From: Emergomyces orientalis | Lineage: Eukaryota; Ascomycota; Eurotiomycetes; Onygenales; Ajellomycetaceae | DNA: 64,000 nt | Reading direction: 5' to 3' | Assembly (NCBI GenBank): GCA_002110485.1 | Contig: MOWL01000023.1 | Coordinates: 496,001 to 560,000, forward strand | Part shown: positions 47,340 to 58,499 of the stretch, piece by piece | Layout of the letters: every line of letters starts with the position of its first letter | Position numbering within the stretch: the stretch's first letter is position 1 | Notes under the pieces: generated by a model | Seen by the model: only the letters and a program-made list of their open reading frames with translations | Database searches by the model: none | What the model was told of the DNA's origin: nothing | Translations under genes and position numbers: made by a program

Positions 47340-48858
47340 ATGGCGGCGGTCATAGGGCGTTTAAATTCTTAAATGGAAAGAAGGGGAAGTAAAGGCCGTT
47401 TTGTAATAAATTATCACTCATAAATGAGCTTCGACAATGCCAAAGCTGTCATTACTAACAATCATCTGCGATAACCTGGCACAGGCACTAAGCCAAAAGA
47501 GGAAGAATTTGTGTGTTCTACCTTCGCTCGGGCCTGTTCGCCCTTGTAATGGTGGCGTAGAATCTCGTGGCGAATTTTCTGTCTCCACCACTTTGAAAGC
47601 TCATATCCACCACTGGAATTTTGCGACTATTGATAAGCACACCATATCTGCCATTGGAATCCAAGAGACAATGATTCGTTTCAGCCTAAACGCATTGGAG
47701 CCCAAATCTGCTAGGGTCTTTTCGGCCACTATCGGATCGCTGGAGCAAGTCACATGGCACTCGAGCCCCACTAACTTTGCAGCCCATCCTACACGGAGAT
47801 CGTGTGTATTTCTGGCGCTGAAAGCCGAGCGTCATTGCTATCCCAGAATCTTCATCTGATCTTGCGTTTCGAAAAGGTGAAAGAGTTATTTATTCGGCCA
47901 CCAACAAGTGAACCATATGTTCCAACCTGTACCACGCTGTCAACAAACCTCATTTCACACACCCCCAGAAATCGGCCGGAGAAAGTCAGCTTATATTCAT
48001 CTGCATAAGCAAAGGTGACTACGCATTTTACTACCCGTCTTCACAGCTACTGATGTTGTGTAGGCGAATAAACCCCTGGTTCAGGGTGGCACCTAGTCAC
48101 GATTGAACTCCTTTGCAAGAACGACTTAAACACGATATTTCACATCTACCTTGAAAGGCCATCGTTGTCGCGAGAACCGACGCCGGTTGTTGAAGGATAA
48201 TGTCTGAGATTCTAGGGAATAAGGCACTCAGAGGAGAGTGGGAGGACATCGGAGCGCTTAAGTTTGAGATGTCGGAAGATATGATTGTGACTTTTGAAGG
48301 TAGATCATGCCATATTGAAGATAGCGAAGGCAGGCACGTCGACACATTAGGATCAGAAGATGGAAGAGTAACGAGAGAAGTACTTGAAGGATATCGATGT
48401 TATGTTTTGAAGGCAAAAATTAAGTTCGAAAAGAGGCAGTAATAAGTGGTGATCCAGAGCAATGACATTAATACTATTCAACTGTGGATAGGATCAATCT
48501 CTTAAGAGAGCTTCTTCTGTGACGTATTCCTCTGACTCTAAAATCTCTGGCTCTCCCAAACCAAGAAAATTTGAGATGTTAAATCCATCGTCGTAGCTAA
48601 TCGTAATTACAAAGAAAGCATCCGCCTTGCGCTCTGGCAGGTACAAAGCGAGGCAGTTTGTGACCTCTAGCCCTCCGGTCTCCTTCTCCTTTTTCCATAA
48701 ATTGCTTCTCTTCAGCCCGGTACAAAATGGTTCAGGGACCTTTTCAATCTTATCGCGCGTCGTAAACGAGAAGGGGCAGTAATTACCCTGCCCTGGAAAT
48801 TCTAATTCTAGGTTATCTCGACAATGTCAACACAGGGGCGACACTCCATAAGGTGATT
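47340..48858. other. Unassigned stretch with one small open frame
   Basis: The open frame 48200-48442 (plus) would encode an acidic, charged peptide of about 80 residues starting MSEILGNKALRGEW; it has no match I recognise and no splice context. The rest shows no gene. Confidence 0.35.
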
Positions 48859-49971
48859 TCACGGACCTGGAATCTGCTGTGGTCGTAACTGGACACGTTT
48901 CGATGGTCGCTCATCTGTAACTTGATATTCGCTCCGCTTCTTGTTCGCTCTCCGTTGCTGACCAATATGGACTGCATCGGAAAGTAAGTTACCTAAGGGT
49001 GGTATTTGACTAACCGGTATATTCGAGGGTATTTCTACAGAATGAATATTCAGCGTCATGTTCAGTACATTCTGAGGGCTACCTTGCTTACGCCTGCCAC
49101 TCTGCGCCATCTCTTGCTGAACCTCTGCCTTTTCTGTAGCCAAGTATTCCGCCTGCACTGTCGGTATTGGTTCTGTCTTGTTTTCATGAGGGTTTGAAGC
49201 AGGAGGGAATTGTTGCAAATCTGATTGAAGTTAGTCGCGTCTAATGTTGATTTTCATATTTCAAGTTAATTCGTTACTTACTCCCGTTACGCATGCCTTC
49301 CCAGGCTGATTTTTCCTGTATAGTGTTCGTTTCGGTTGTATCGCACCATTGCATCTCGAGTTTATGGTAGCCTGAACTTCATTTAGCTTTGTGATACATG
49401 AATTTGTGCAAGAAAGCTGCTTACTGTTGAGGAAAGATATTGTATTTGGACGTCTAGGCGCGTTTGCCATTACCTTCCTTATCTGCTCTCGTGCGACCCA
49501 GTTGCGAGGAAGCCCTTGCACCGTCATATACCTTTGCACATTTTTCAGAAGCCAATCGTACTCTTCAGTTGGCAGTTGGGCTAATCCGCTGAAAGAGATC
49601 ATGCAGAAGACAGCGGTCTGACAACCTAGCTTTTGGAGACAAGTCCAACGAGAATCTTCATGATCATCACACTTGGAGTCGTCCTCTGACAATTTCTTGA
49701 TATTGTAGTTCAGCTTTCGCATTGGTAGAAGCTCTCCCTCTCGTATGAGTCTGGCGACTGGTTCAAGTCTCTCCAAGGCTGCGATTTGAGTTGCGAGGTG
49801 TAGAACCTTGGCTTTCAAGGACGGAAAACTATCTTCACCATCATTACGGAGTTGAAACGTATCACCGATGATTGAATCCAATTTCCGAAGACTTTGTTGT
49901 GACATGGTGGCGCGAGTGGCGAAGATAGACATGAGGGATGAACGGTTTCTTTTGTATTTGAATACGAACAT
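48859..49971 (-). CDS. Hypothetical three-exon protein
   Basis: Not recognised. Exons right to left are 49425-49971, 49282-49371 and 48859-49220, giving 332 residues. Donors GTAAGC and GTAAGT and acceptors TTCAG and ATCAG are canonical and both joins keep phase. The start is uncertain: in-frame ATGs at 49932 and 49905 are alternatives, the latter opening MSQQSLRKLDSI. The first exon gives a helical domain with Trp/Cys (SRWTCLQKLGCQTAVFCMISF) and a stretch EYDWLLKNVQRYMTVQGLPRNWVAREQIRKV. The C-terminal part is polar and ends with a basic run (QQRRANKKRSEY), possibly nuclear. The splice structure is the main reason for calling it a gene. Confidence 0.6.
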
Positions 49972-50988
49972 GGTCGTATAGTCGCTGACGCCAGCACGGC
50001 ATGGCGGAGTTGAATCTTTTCAGCCACAAGGCACATTTTGCGCATATGTTTTACCCACCAAATGATGTGGTCAGGGGGGTTTGAGAGCAAAATGTTCGGG
50101 TTATAGCGTCTTGGCAAATTTTATGCATTCGGATATTGGGAATACCAACGTGTCTTCACTTTGACCATACCTTTTTGGGTTTTAGGTTTAACATACTGGG
50201 GGCCAGCTTGCTGCCTTGGATGCTGAGATTGACCTTGTACATATGGCCCTGGAAGTGAACGCGAAAAATGCGGAGTTCAGGATGGCCGGCTCGATCTCAG
50301 TCTCAATCAATCTCGTCACTTTCCAATCAGCTAGCTTCCATCAATAAGGAACATGCCATATTATCACTTAACGCCAACACATTGTGCCAGAACACTTAAA
50401 ATGCGCCAGTCAAAAGTTTCTGGTAGCTGCAATATCCTCGTTTCTTTTCTTAATTTAGTGTATCCGCACTACCAGAAGCTACAAGTAATCTCTCTCAATT
50501 GTCTCGATTTTGAGGTCTCCCGATGAGTGACGAGAACAACCATGCATACCAACCTCCTTTTTCGTAGTATATCTTTTCTTTGTATTTCATGTAACTTCCT
50601 TTATGCGTGGTTTTGCTACGCACAACTAGGTCATCCCACTACTGCAAGCTATGACAAGATTTTCTTCCTCCATTGTTTTCAATCCTAAGCGACAACTATC
50701 CTGCGGCACATCCCTGGCGTCCAGATCTCGCAAAGATATTTGCGGCGTACGGTCAATGAGTCTCGCATACTCTAGTCCCATGCGAGGGAAGAGAAGGTGA
50801 TAGATAGCAATTGAGAATGGAGTTGGATCCGCTGGTTGCAATACAATAGTATATAAGGAGGCAAGATTCCCTCCGAATTCTGAAAATACAATCCCCTACC
50901 AATTAGATCACTTACTGTATCAATTGCCGCAAACCCATTGCACATAATACCATCTGTTAGAAAACCAAACCACGTCTCCTACTCCAGA
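49972..50988. other. Intergenic stretch before the BCS1-like gene
   Basis: No gene is seen. It contains the promoters of the hypothetical gene (minus) and the AAA gene (plus). A candidate TATA sequence (AGTATATAAG) lies near 50849-50858, about 135 bases before the AAA gene start. Confidence 0.45.
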
Positions 50989-52565
50989 ATGAACGCATTC
51001 AACACTGCTGGTTCTTTGCCAATCCACACTGCCGCATCCCAGATCTCCATTGTGGACGTCTTCTTCCCCGGCTTCACCGGCATCTCGGCGTCCATACAGC
51101 AACTCCTAGCTAGTGACCTGAACAGCTATGCTCACCTTCTGTGCTTCTGCAGCATGCTCCTGTTTTTGGGTAGATATGCCGTCCGTTACTTGACGGACTT
51201 GATGGAGACCTATTTCAGTTCGTGACTCTTCCCTCTAACGATAACTCTTTCTAACCATCGACAGCTTCGACCGTCCACGTCTCCTACTACAACGAAGCGT
51301 ACGACATGCTCATCGCCTGGGTATCCACCCAGCCCTTCGCCCATAAGGCTCGCTCCTCTCTCGCAAGTATCGGCGGCATGCAAAGAAGAGCATATGCTGA
51401 TGATCTTTCAAATGAGTACAAGAAAAAACCTTTGCGCTTTTCACCTTGGAATGGATCATTCTTATTCGTGTACAAGAACCATCTGCTCCGGTTCCAGTGC
51501 GTGGCAAAAGAGACCAAGGAAGAGATCTCCATTTCCTGCATCGGCGGATCTTCGCAAATCCTGAGAGCACTCCTTAGTGATTGCCGAGCTGAGTATCTTA
51601 AACTTATCCAGAGAAAGACTACAGTCTTTGAGCATCATGATGGTGAATGGAGGAAGGCGAAGGCAAGAGACATCAGACCAATCTCGACAGTCATCATGGA
51701 TGAGGGTGAGAAAACGGCCCTGTTGAAAGATATCGAGGATTTCCTGGACGAGCGAGCTCGGGGCTGGTATGCAAGGCGCGGGATTCCCTATCGAAGAGGG
51801 TTCCTGCTGTATGGGCCTCCTGGAACCGGGAAGTCCAGTTTCAGCTTATCTGTCGCCGGGCGTTTTGAGCTAGATATCTATGTACTCAATCTTTCGAGCA
51901 TCGACGACAGCCGCCTAAGCAGTTTGTTTGCCCAGCTTCCCCCGCATTGTGTCATTCTCTTAGAAGATATCGATGCTGCTAGTACTGCACGAACGGAAGA
52001 CAGTGAAATGATGAAAAACACTGGCCAGGCTGCGGTAGGCCCTTCACGGAAGAGCAAGACTCAGGGAAATGTATCTCTGTCCGCGCTTCTTAATGCCCTG
52101 GATGGCGTGTCTTCGCAGGAAGGTCGATTGCTGATTATGACGACAAATCACATCGAGCGTTTGGATGACGCACTCATCCGCCCTGGCCGCGTGGATAGAC
52201 AGGTTTTGTTTCAGCTCGCTGATCACAAAATGAGTTCTCGTCTTTTCTGCACGGTTTTCAAGCGGTCAGATGGGGATCAGCGCACTACAGGAAAGGAGTT
52301 CGATGATGAAACAATTGAGCGACTTGCGGATGAGTTTGCCGCCAAGGTTCCGGACCAGGTATTCAGCCCAGCTGAGATCCTGCTATCGTTCCTGCTTGAA
52401 CGCAAGCAGTCGCCTACCGACGCAGTGGCTGATGTGGAGAATTGGGTTGCCAAAACCAGCAAAGAAAGGGGAAAGGTGAAGAATTACGCCAGGGCACGAG
52501 CAACTGCCAACCCCACTGACTCTTTCGAGGATCTTGCGGAGAGTTCCCAGGCTCACAACGCTTGA
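50989..52565 (+). CDS. BCS1-type AAA+ ATPase
   Basis: AAA+ ATPase of the BCS1 family. The founding member translocates the folded Rieske protein across the mitochondrial inner membrane; filamentous fungi carry many divergent paralogues, some linked to allorecognition. Exons 50989-51217 and 51265-52565 give 509 residues. One N-terminal membrane helix (about residues 45-65, LLCFCSMLLFLG) is followed by the BCS1-specific domain (STVHVSYYNEAYDMLIAWV, then FLFVYKNHLLRFQ). The AAA module has Walker A GPPGTGKSS near residue 278, Walker B VILLEDIDAA, the sensor segment LLIMTTNHIERLDDALIRPGR with arginine finger, and a C-terminal helical tail. All ATPase residues are present. Accessory paralogue rather than core BCS1 is inferred from its context. 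Confidence 0.9.
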
Positions 52566-52839
52566 TCCATCGCGGAAGCCTGGCGGACCCAACGCATTCT
52601 TACGTCTCGGTTTTATGCTTGTATAATGGAAAGTTTGATGTTAATGGCCAATCTGGGAGGCCCTCTGCTGTTTGTCTGGCGAGACGTTAGCTCCGAGTTG
52701 ACGTTCTCGCGAGGTGGACTGGGACAGATATTTTCTGCTTCACGTTTCTCTTTCATGTTTCTTTGTCAGTAATTGTTCCTGATGGCAACACTGCTTGTTT
52801 TAACGTTGAATCTCCATGACTTCGCCTTTTATCCGTCAC
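52566..52839. other. 3' end of the AAA gene
   Basis: Non-coding, T-rich; no gene is seen before the duplicated promoter block. Confidence 0.4.
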
Positions 52840-52844
52840 AAGAT

Positions 52845-53125
52845 CTGCCTTGTTTGATTTTCTGTCGTAGTTCAATAATTGACGGAACTTAGTCAAATTT
52901 TGTAAACATCGCTCGCCATACATCAACGGGAAGTGCGGAGGAACCTCCCTCTGTTCGTAGGCGCCGTTTCTCCGAGCATTCTCGATCAATAAACTGTCCG
53001 TAGCTCATCACTAATGAATGGTGTGGACGACGCGGTCCTTCATAGTCACTTCCCATCTGCTCTCGAAGGAGGACAATTAGCGTAGACCAGTGGGCTGAAG
53101 GCATATAAAGCCAGCCCTCCTCCCA
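52845..53125 (+). promoter_or_regulatory. Duplicated promoter block, copy A
   Basis: Matches 54042-54312 in the same order with scattered substitutions and small indels. Shared words include TTGTTTGATTTTCTG, AATTTTGTAAACATCGCT, CCGTTTCTCCGAGC and TTAGCGTAGAC. It ends with the TATA-like CATATAAAG near 53100, about 80 bases before the Myb gene start. Confidence 0.8.
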
Positions 53126-53183
53126 CTTTGTTTCCCTCGCTCGATCTTCCCTTTTCTCCTCATAAAATGCCGCAGTTTTCACT

Positions 53184-53821
53184 ATGGCGCCTACAATTCA
53201 AAACTTAGCCCAAAACAAACCAATAGCACCCAAACCAATGGCACCTGACGTCCAGAGCGATAGCCCCCAAGCACGCCAAATTTCGGACAAAAAAAGGCCA
53301 AAATGGTCCCCAGAAGAAGATATTCTGATCATCAAGCTTCGGCAGCGCGGAGTGGCGTGGGGAGATATCAGCAAGGAACTCCCCGGGCGAAGTGCACTCA
53401 GCTGTCGCCTGCACTACCAGAATTACCTTGAGAGACGGAGTGAGTGGAGCGAGGATCGCAAGACCAAGTTGGCCCTATTATATGAAAGGTGGAAACGGCG
53501 TGATATCTGATGACAACCGGCTCTCATACTGACAGAGCAAGCAGATCCAAGTCGGAAATGTGGGCAAAAATTGCAGAGGAGATGTCCATCCCCTGGAGGG
53601 CCGTTGAAGCTATGCACTGGCAGCTGGGAGAACAAGAAATGGCGAGACGAGCTAGGACAGTTCCGTTCTCATTCTCTCAACCCGCATCAAAACGCTCACG
53701 TTCCGTTCAGCTCCCTCCCTTTGCAGAACTCGACGCCGTATCCCAAGGGAACCGCAGCCACGCAGCCACTCTCTCAACGGTGGGTCGTCTTTCGGCGTGG
53801 GATGGGACGTGGATGGCGTGA
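53184..53821 (+). CDS. Myb/SANT-like DNA-binding protein
   Basis: Predicted nuclear DNA-binding protein, 196 residues from exons 53184-53488 and 53536-53821. The 47-nt intron (donor GTGGAA, acceptor CTGACAG) is needed to join LLYERA to SRSKSEMWAKIAEEM. The SANT/Myb domain, about residues 38-80, has the spaced tryptophans and helices: KWSPEEDILIIKLRQRGVAW, then ISKELPGRSALSCRLHYQNYL. A second half-like helix set follows (MWAKIAEEMSIPWRAVEAMHWQLG), typical of this fungal group. The C-terminus is Ser-rich and low complexity. The gene lies between two copies of the same promoter block. Target genes are unknown. Confidence 0.8.
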
Positions 53822-54041
53822 TTATCGCCGCCGTGGCTTCATACCAATATTAGCCGTACAATTGGGGTTCGATACCGCAGCGTTCGATGTATGTCTCTGG
53901 TCAGATGTCCAAGGCAAATCGGAGGTTCCGGGATATGTTGGTATTTATTCTTTGGTCCCACCGCGTGAGGCCGGTTTCTACGGATCTCCTCTGCTTCCAT
54001 GTTCGTGGTGATTGTATATGAAGATGTCTGGCGCAGGACCG
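53822..54041. other. 3' end of the Myb gene
   Basis: Short non-coding gap leading into promoter copy B; no gene is seen. Confidence 0.4.
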
Positions 54042-54312
54042 GCCTTTGTTTGATTTTCTGTTGTAGTTCAATAATTGATGGAAGTTAGTCAAATTTTGTA
54101 AACATCGCTAGCCATACATCAATGGGAAACGTGGAGGGTAGGGGCCGTTTCTCCGAGCCTGCTCAATTCGCCCTCATCCATCCGATCCCTGAAACTGTCC
54201 CTAGCAGCCTACGAGTCCGTAAAATGGTGCGGTCTTTCACGGTCACTCCTCGTCTGTAAAGGGGACCATTAGCGTAGACGGGGGACTGAAGGTATATAGA
54301 GCCAGCCCCACT
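54042..54312 (+). promoter_or_regulatory. Duplicated promoter block, copy B
   Basis: Second copy of 52845-53125. It ends with the TATA-like GTATATAGA near 54290 and precedes the zinc-finger gene. A CACGTG sequence lies just downstream at 54332-54337. Confidence 0.8.
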
Positions 54313-54408
54313 TTGCTGAGGTCGGTGTAGTCACGTGAGGAGCTATGATGCGCGTACCATGGGAATTTGGGTGCAAGCATGCCATGCTCCATCTTCCATC
54401 AAATACAG

Positions 54409-55653
54409 ATGATTTTTGCCAGCAGAATGGGTAAGTAACATCGCTCTCTTTATGACTTGGTGTCTGACAGTTATCACAGAGTTGGAATTCTTCGTCACCT
54501 CACAAGCCAACCCGCCAGAAACCCTCTCGCATAGAGAGAGCCGCGAGCTGTGCAAAACCATCGAGTTGATATACGCGCGATTGATTATTGCAGAGGACAT
54601 CATCAGCGCTCTAGAAGCAGGCCATTATTTGGATGAGGCATTCGGCGGTCGCATTTGCAGCTTAAGGGATATAAAACGGCGCCTACGACCATATCAGCAA
54701 CATGACCGACACGAGTCTCGGCCACACCTGCACAAGTGCCTTGCTGCACGATGTCAGCACCAGTTTGAGACTGCCGATAACCTGCCACGGCATATCCGAA
54801 ATACAGCTGATCTTAGCCACCGGTTTGACAAAGAGATACTGGACGGGAGATACTGTTTTCAGTGTGGGAAAGAATTCGCTTCAGCCAAATCTCTTTGGTT
54901 GCACGAGAAAAACGATCATTTAGAATCGAGCCGCTCCAGGATTGATGCTTTTAGGCAATTGCGCAGAGCTTGTGAGTTCCATTGCTCGTTCGAATAGCAT
55001 CCACACTAACAGAGACAGTGTCTCACGTCGAACTACCGGCCACAGCACAACATCCAACTTGCTGCCCGTCAAGGAAGAGGAAACTTGGTGACTGCGAAAG
55101 AGGCGCTACATCGGGGAACCTTCGGGACCAACGCCAGAAACGATCAGATTTATCGAGAACGCCCTCGAGCGGAAATACTGTTCATTCTGCTAGGAAGCAA
55201 AATCAGCAGCGCGTACCTGAAGAACAGCGTCCTGACCCGCAACCAGTTGTTGAAGGGACTGCGGCGGACAAAGTTGGCGAGCTTCCCTTTCATGCTGTAA
55301 TGCAGCCATCGTCGACCGGCTCCGAAATATCTGCCTTTGATTACAGTGTCAATTCCGTTGTCGATCCCAGTTCAATTCACTCCTCATATATCGGCCCCAG
55401 CGGATCCATCTTCGACTACAGTGTTGGTAGCCCCAGGGACGGCAAAATCAGTGGCCCCAGGGACGGTAGTAACCCCAGGGACGGCAAAAGCAGTGGCCTC
55501 AGGGACGGCAGTAGCCCCAGGGACGGCAAAAGCAGTGGCCCCAGGGACATCAGGTGCCCCAGGGACGGCAAAGCAGTGATTGCAATGAAAAGTGAGTGCG
55601 GCCGGCCTTTCGAAAGTGCTGGCATGTTACCTCGCAATTGCTACTTGGACTAA
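54409..55653 (+). CDS. C2H2 zinc-finger protein with PRDG repeat tail
   Basis: Predicted nuclear protein, about 385 residues in the model 54409-54430, 54471-54971 and 55019-55653. The 40-nt first intron is short and the unspliced frame is also open, so the start could instead be at ATG 54451. The second intron has a clear GTGAGT donor; its acceptor was chosen (AGACAG) because the nearer AG makes a stop. Two C2H2-like fingers lie around CLAARCQHQFETADNLPRH and YCFQCGKEFASAKSLWLHEKNDH. The C-terminal half is disordered and contains a PRDGKSSG repeat array. It ends in NCYLD, shared with the 2EXR protein at 39.3 kb. Targets are unknown. Confidence 0.65.
55430..55580 (+). repeat. Coding minisatellite (PRDGKSSG repeats)
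   Basis: About six tandem copies of an imperfect 18-24-base unit around CCCAGGGACGGCAAAAGC, in-frame within the zinc-finger gene. The higher-order period is about 42 bases (PRDGKSSGxRDGSS). Confidence 0.8.
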
Positions 55654-55689
55654 GCCAGCTAGGATGACGCTGGCTTTTCCTACCTCATG
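55635..55689 (+). repeat. 3'-tail repeat, copy 2
   Basis: Starts with the same CAATTGCTACTTGGACT as 39269, encodes the NCYLD end of the zinc-finger protein and continues beyond the stop as a GATGACGCTGGCTTTTCC-type block. Confidence 0.75.
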
Positions 55690-57160
55690 GGAGATGACAG
55701 GCTCTCCTCTCAAAATCCGGCTCTGAACCAAGCACCAAACAAATGCAAAGGCTCTCCACCACTTCCAAGAGATCTCTCCCTTCCTGCCATTGTGAACTTG
55801 GGTGATCGGGCGCAGCAGGCGCTTGTAGTCTGAAATGAATCTCTGTGGGGCATCTTCAGCAGAGTCTATGAGTGCGAATTAGTAGGATTGGTGGCTGTGG
55901 TGGAACACATTGTCCCTCTACCGTTTTCGCTGTCAGGGAGTTTCCGAAAGAAGCGATCGACGAGGCATCGGACAGGGGCACACCGAAAAAAATTGCTGCT
56001 CCAATGAGTGAAGAATAATAGTAGAAAGATTGGATGGTTGGTGAATATCATTCCGGGCCGTCCGGTTCGCTGATCTGCTACGAGTCCATCGGGGTAGAAT
56101 CAAAATTTCTGGAATATCGAAATTGAGCAAACAAATCAAACTATTCCCTGCTCTCTTCTCTCTTAAGGCTCAACCTTTTCCCGCAAAACCTAGAATTTTG
56201 AAGGGGGACAAAGCAAACTCGAAGATCCGAAACACAACATCTCACGGATTTTACTGACGTTGATCCCTCTGAAATAACATTTAAGCGAAAGCTTTTCAGC
56301 TCAGAATTCTCAGAAATATTCGTTGTTCATATTCGCAACAAGATATGTATAATGAAAGTGGTCTGTGTACCTGGGGCGTTTCAAAACACCAGTTCATTCT
56401 AACATTTGGGGCAGCATCATGACAACGGGCCAGTCCAGCCCGCACCTCCTGAGTGCGAAACAAACGTTCACATCTGCGAATCGTGGCCCTCATTAATCCT
56501 TTTTTAACTCCGCTTGCCATCGCCCACTTGGCCCGTTGACAAATTCTCTGACTTGAGTTGCTTTATTATAATTGTTGTCTGATGAGTTTTTAGTCATAGC
56601 AGTTTTACAGCAATTCAATCAAGCATGCGTTTGAATAGAATTCGTTCATCGTTTGATCCTAAACGCTCATAGCCTAGATATCCAAAACTCTCTCCTAGGC
56701 ATACGTCCCAGCCTTGTTACCTCACACATTTCAAGCCTGCTGCAAGAAAACAGCAGAGATTATCTTCTGAAAAGTGAACTACTGGCAGTCACTCACCCAG
56801 ATCGCCAGATCGCCAAATTCGTTTGTATTCAGCCAAGCTCCTGAGAAAACACTTACAGGAGGTTTGTATGAATAAAATGATTCTCTTAAGTTGCTGTGCA
56901 ACTCAGTTAGCTCGGCTTGAGATATTTCTAGACACATGAAGTTACTCGATTCGAGTGAGAGTTCTCAAGTCCCCATGTTTCACAAAGGCATTATCTTGTA
57001 TTACTATCTGAGATATGAAGGCTTTGTCAGATGCTAGAACACATGGATTTTTTAACAGCCTTTAAATATTGTGAAGTTTGGCCAAAGAGTATTTATTTAG
57101 AAAACCTCTTCTGTGACAAGAATCTCGAGAGAATCCTCATGTGAGGAAATGCCTCATGGA
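55690..57160. other. Gene-free stretch
   Basis: No supported coding region; short open frames only. From about 56500 the sequence is AT-rich. Confidence 0.45.
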
Positions 57161-57184
57161 AGCAATTGCCGAGCAGGCCACGCA

Positions 57185-57905
57185 AACCAACCAAATCACG
57201 GCTTGGCGCCCTTCTGGTCCGGACCACAAGGGCACGGGCTTTTGGTGGGATCGACTTTGCGTGCTCCTGGCAACGCTCAATGGAGTTCTCGCTGCCCTAT
57301 TCCTTGTCAACTGGTTCAGTCACTCTTCTCGTCCCTCTTCGTTTGTCATTGAAGGTGCTCTAAAGAATAGGGGATATTTCCCTGAAGAATGGCCTCGGAT
57401 AGGTCTACGCTTAACCTTCTGTCGCTGGGCAAAAGCGCAGACGTCTGGAAGGTTCTATCTATGACGTCATTTACGGCCCACCTTTTGGTGGTTAAAGCTT
57501 AGCAAGGCCCAGCACTGATATGACGGGCAAGGCGTGGTGGGCTTGCATCTCTGCACTCGTGCGAAAAGGCAATGTTTGCAGTTTTGTAATTTTGCATTTT
57601 CACTTTTTGACGTTTTGTGCGATTTGGTCAGCATACACGATTTGACAGTCATCGTGTGTATTCTGTGGTGTTTATGGCTTCCAACGATCGAGGCAGAAAC
57701 AGGAAAGTGAGAGATGACTCCATAGCACGCCAAGCAGCCCAAAAACAGTGCCCGTCACGGTCCGGACCAGAAGGACGCCAAGGCGTGATTTGGTTGGTGC
57801 ATGGTCTGGTTGCCCATTTTTATCAGGGACAGGAGCGCGCCAAGCCATGCTCTCACAAAAAGCCACGTCTTGGCGTCCTTAAGGACGCCAAGACATGGTC
57901 CCCGA
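57185..57905. repeat. Inverted repeat with central palindromes
   Basis: Left arm about 57185-57290 and right arm about 57690-57798 are inverted copies; the best-kept core is ACCAACCAAATCACGG..TGGTCCGGAC on the left against its complement on the right. The arms also share a longer, less perfect flank. Downstream, 57867-57894 is a perfect 28-base palindrome (half-site GTCTTGGCGTCCTT), extending to 36 bases with one mismatch. Type of element unknown; a small non-autonomous element is possible. Confidence 0.65.
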
Positions 57906-58190
57906 TCATGGCACACTACCGTGGTGACGGAAGGAGGAAACGGAGGAAAGAAATTCAATTGTTAAGTTCTCACTTTAGAAGATCATGAGCCATTTAAAAA
58001 GAGCGGCGGCTGACTCTACCAAGTGTAAGAATCTCTTTTTGAAAACCTAAGCTGCTCAAACCTATTCTACACTTTTATCAAACCACATCAGCGATTACAC
58101 AGATTTTTTTATGTTTATGCTTTTTCTTTTTCCTTTTTGACTTTTGGATTTTTCCTTCTTGGTTTTCATATTTTCTTTTAGCATAAATGG

Positions 58191-58345
58191 TCAGATCGCG
58201 TGGCCGAGTGGAAAATTGAATCAAAATGGTGAAGGCCATGGTTTTGGATTGCAAATCATGGCCATGTTTTCGGATCGCGTGGCCGAGTTTCAACCGCGAA
58301 TCAAAATGGCGTGGACCACGGTTTCAGATCGCAGACCGTGGCCCA
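58191..58345 (+). repeat. Two tandem copies of a ~75-base unit
   Basis: Both copies start with GATCGCGTGGCCGAGT and contain AATCAAAATGG. The copies differ by many C/T and G/A changes (for example GATTGCAAATCATGG against GATCGCAGACCGTGG), as expected of CpG decay. Confidence 0.7.
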
Positions 58346-58499
58346 AGAATGCAAGCGCCGCGACACCCGACCGAAGTACACCTTTAAAAAGCGACTTTTG
58401 GCTCAAAAAAGCACAACACTCGCTCATAGCTATAAATTGAAACCTCACCCCATAATATTAAGTGACAATAATGAAGTCCCAGATCTTTCACCTACACTG

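Noticed and set aside
57113..57464. Overlapping open frames at the left arm of the inverted repeat
   Set aside because: Similar peptide words appear in the right arm in antisense, so the similarity comes from the DNA repeat rather than from a protein.
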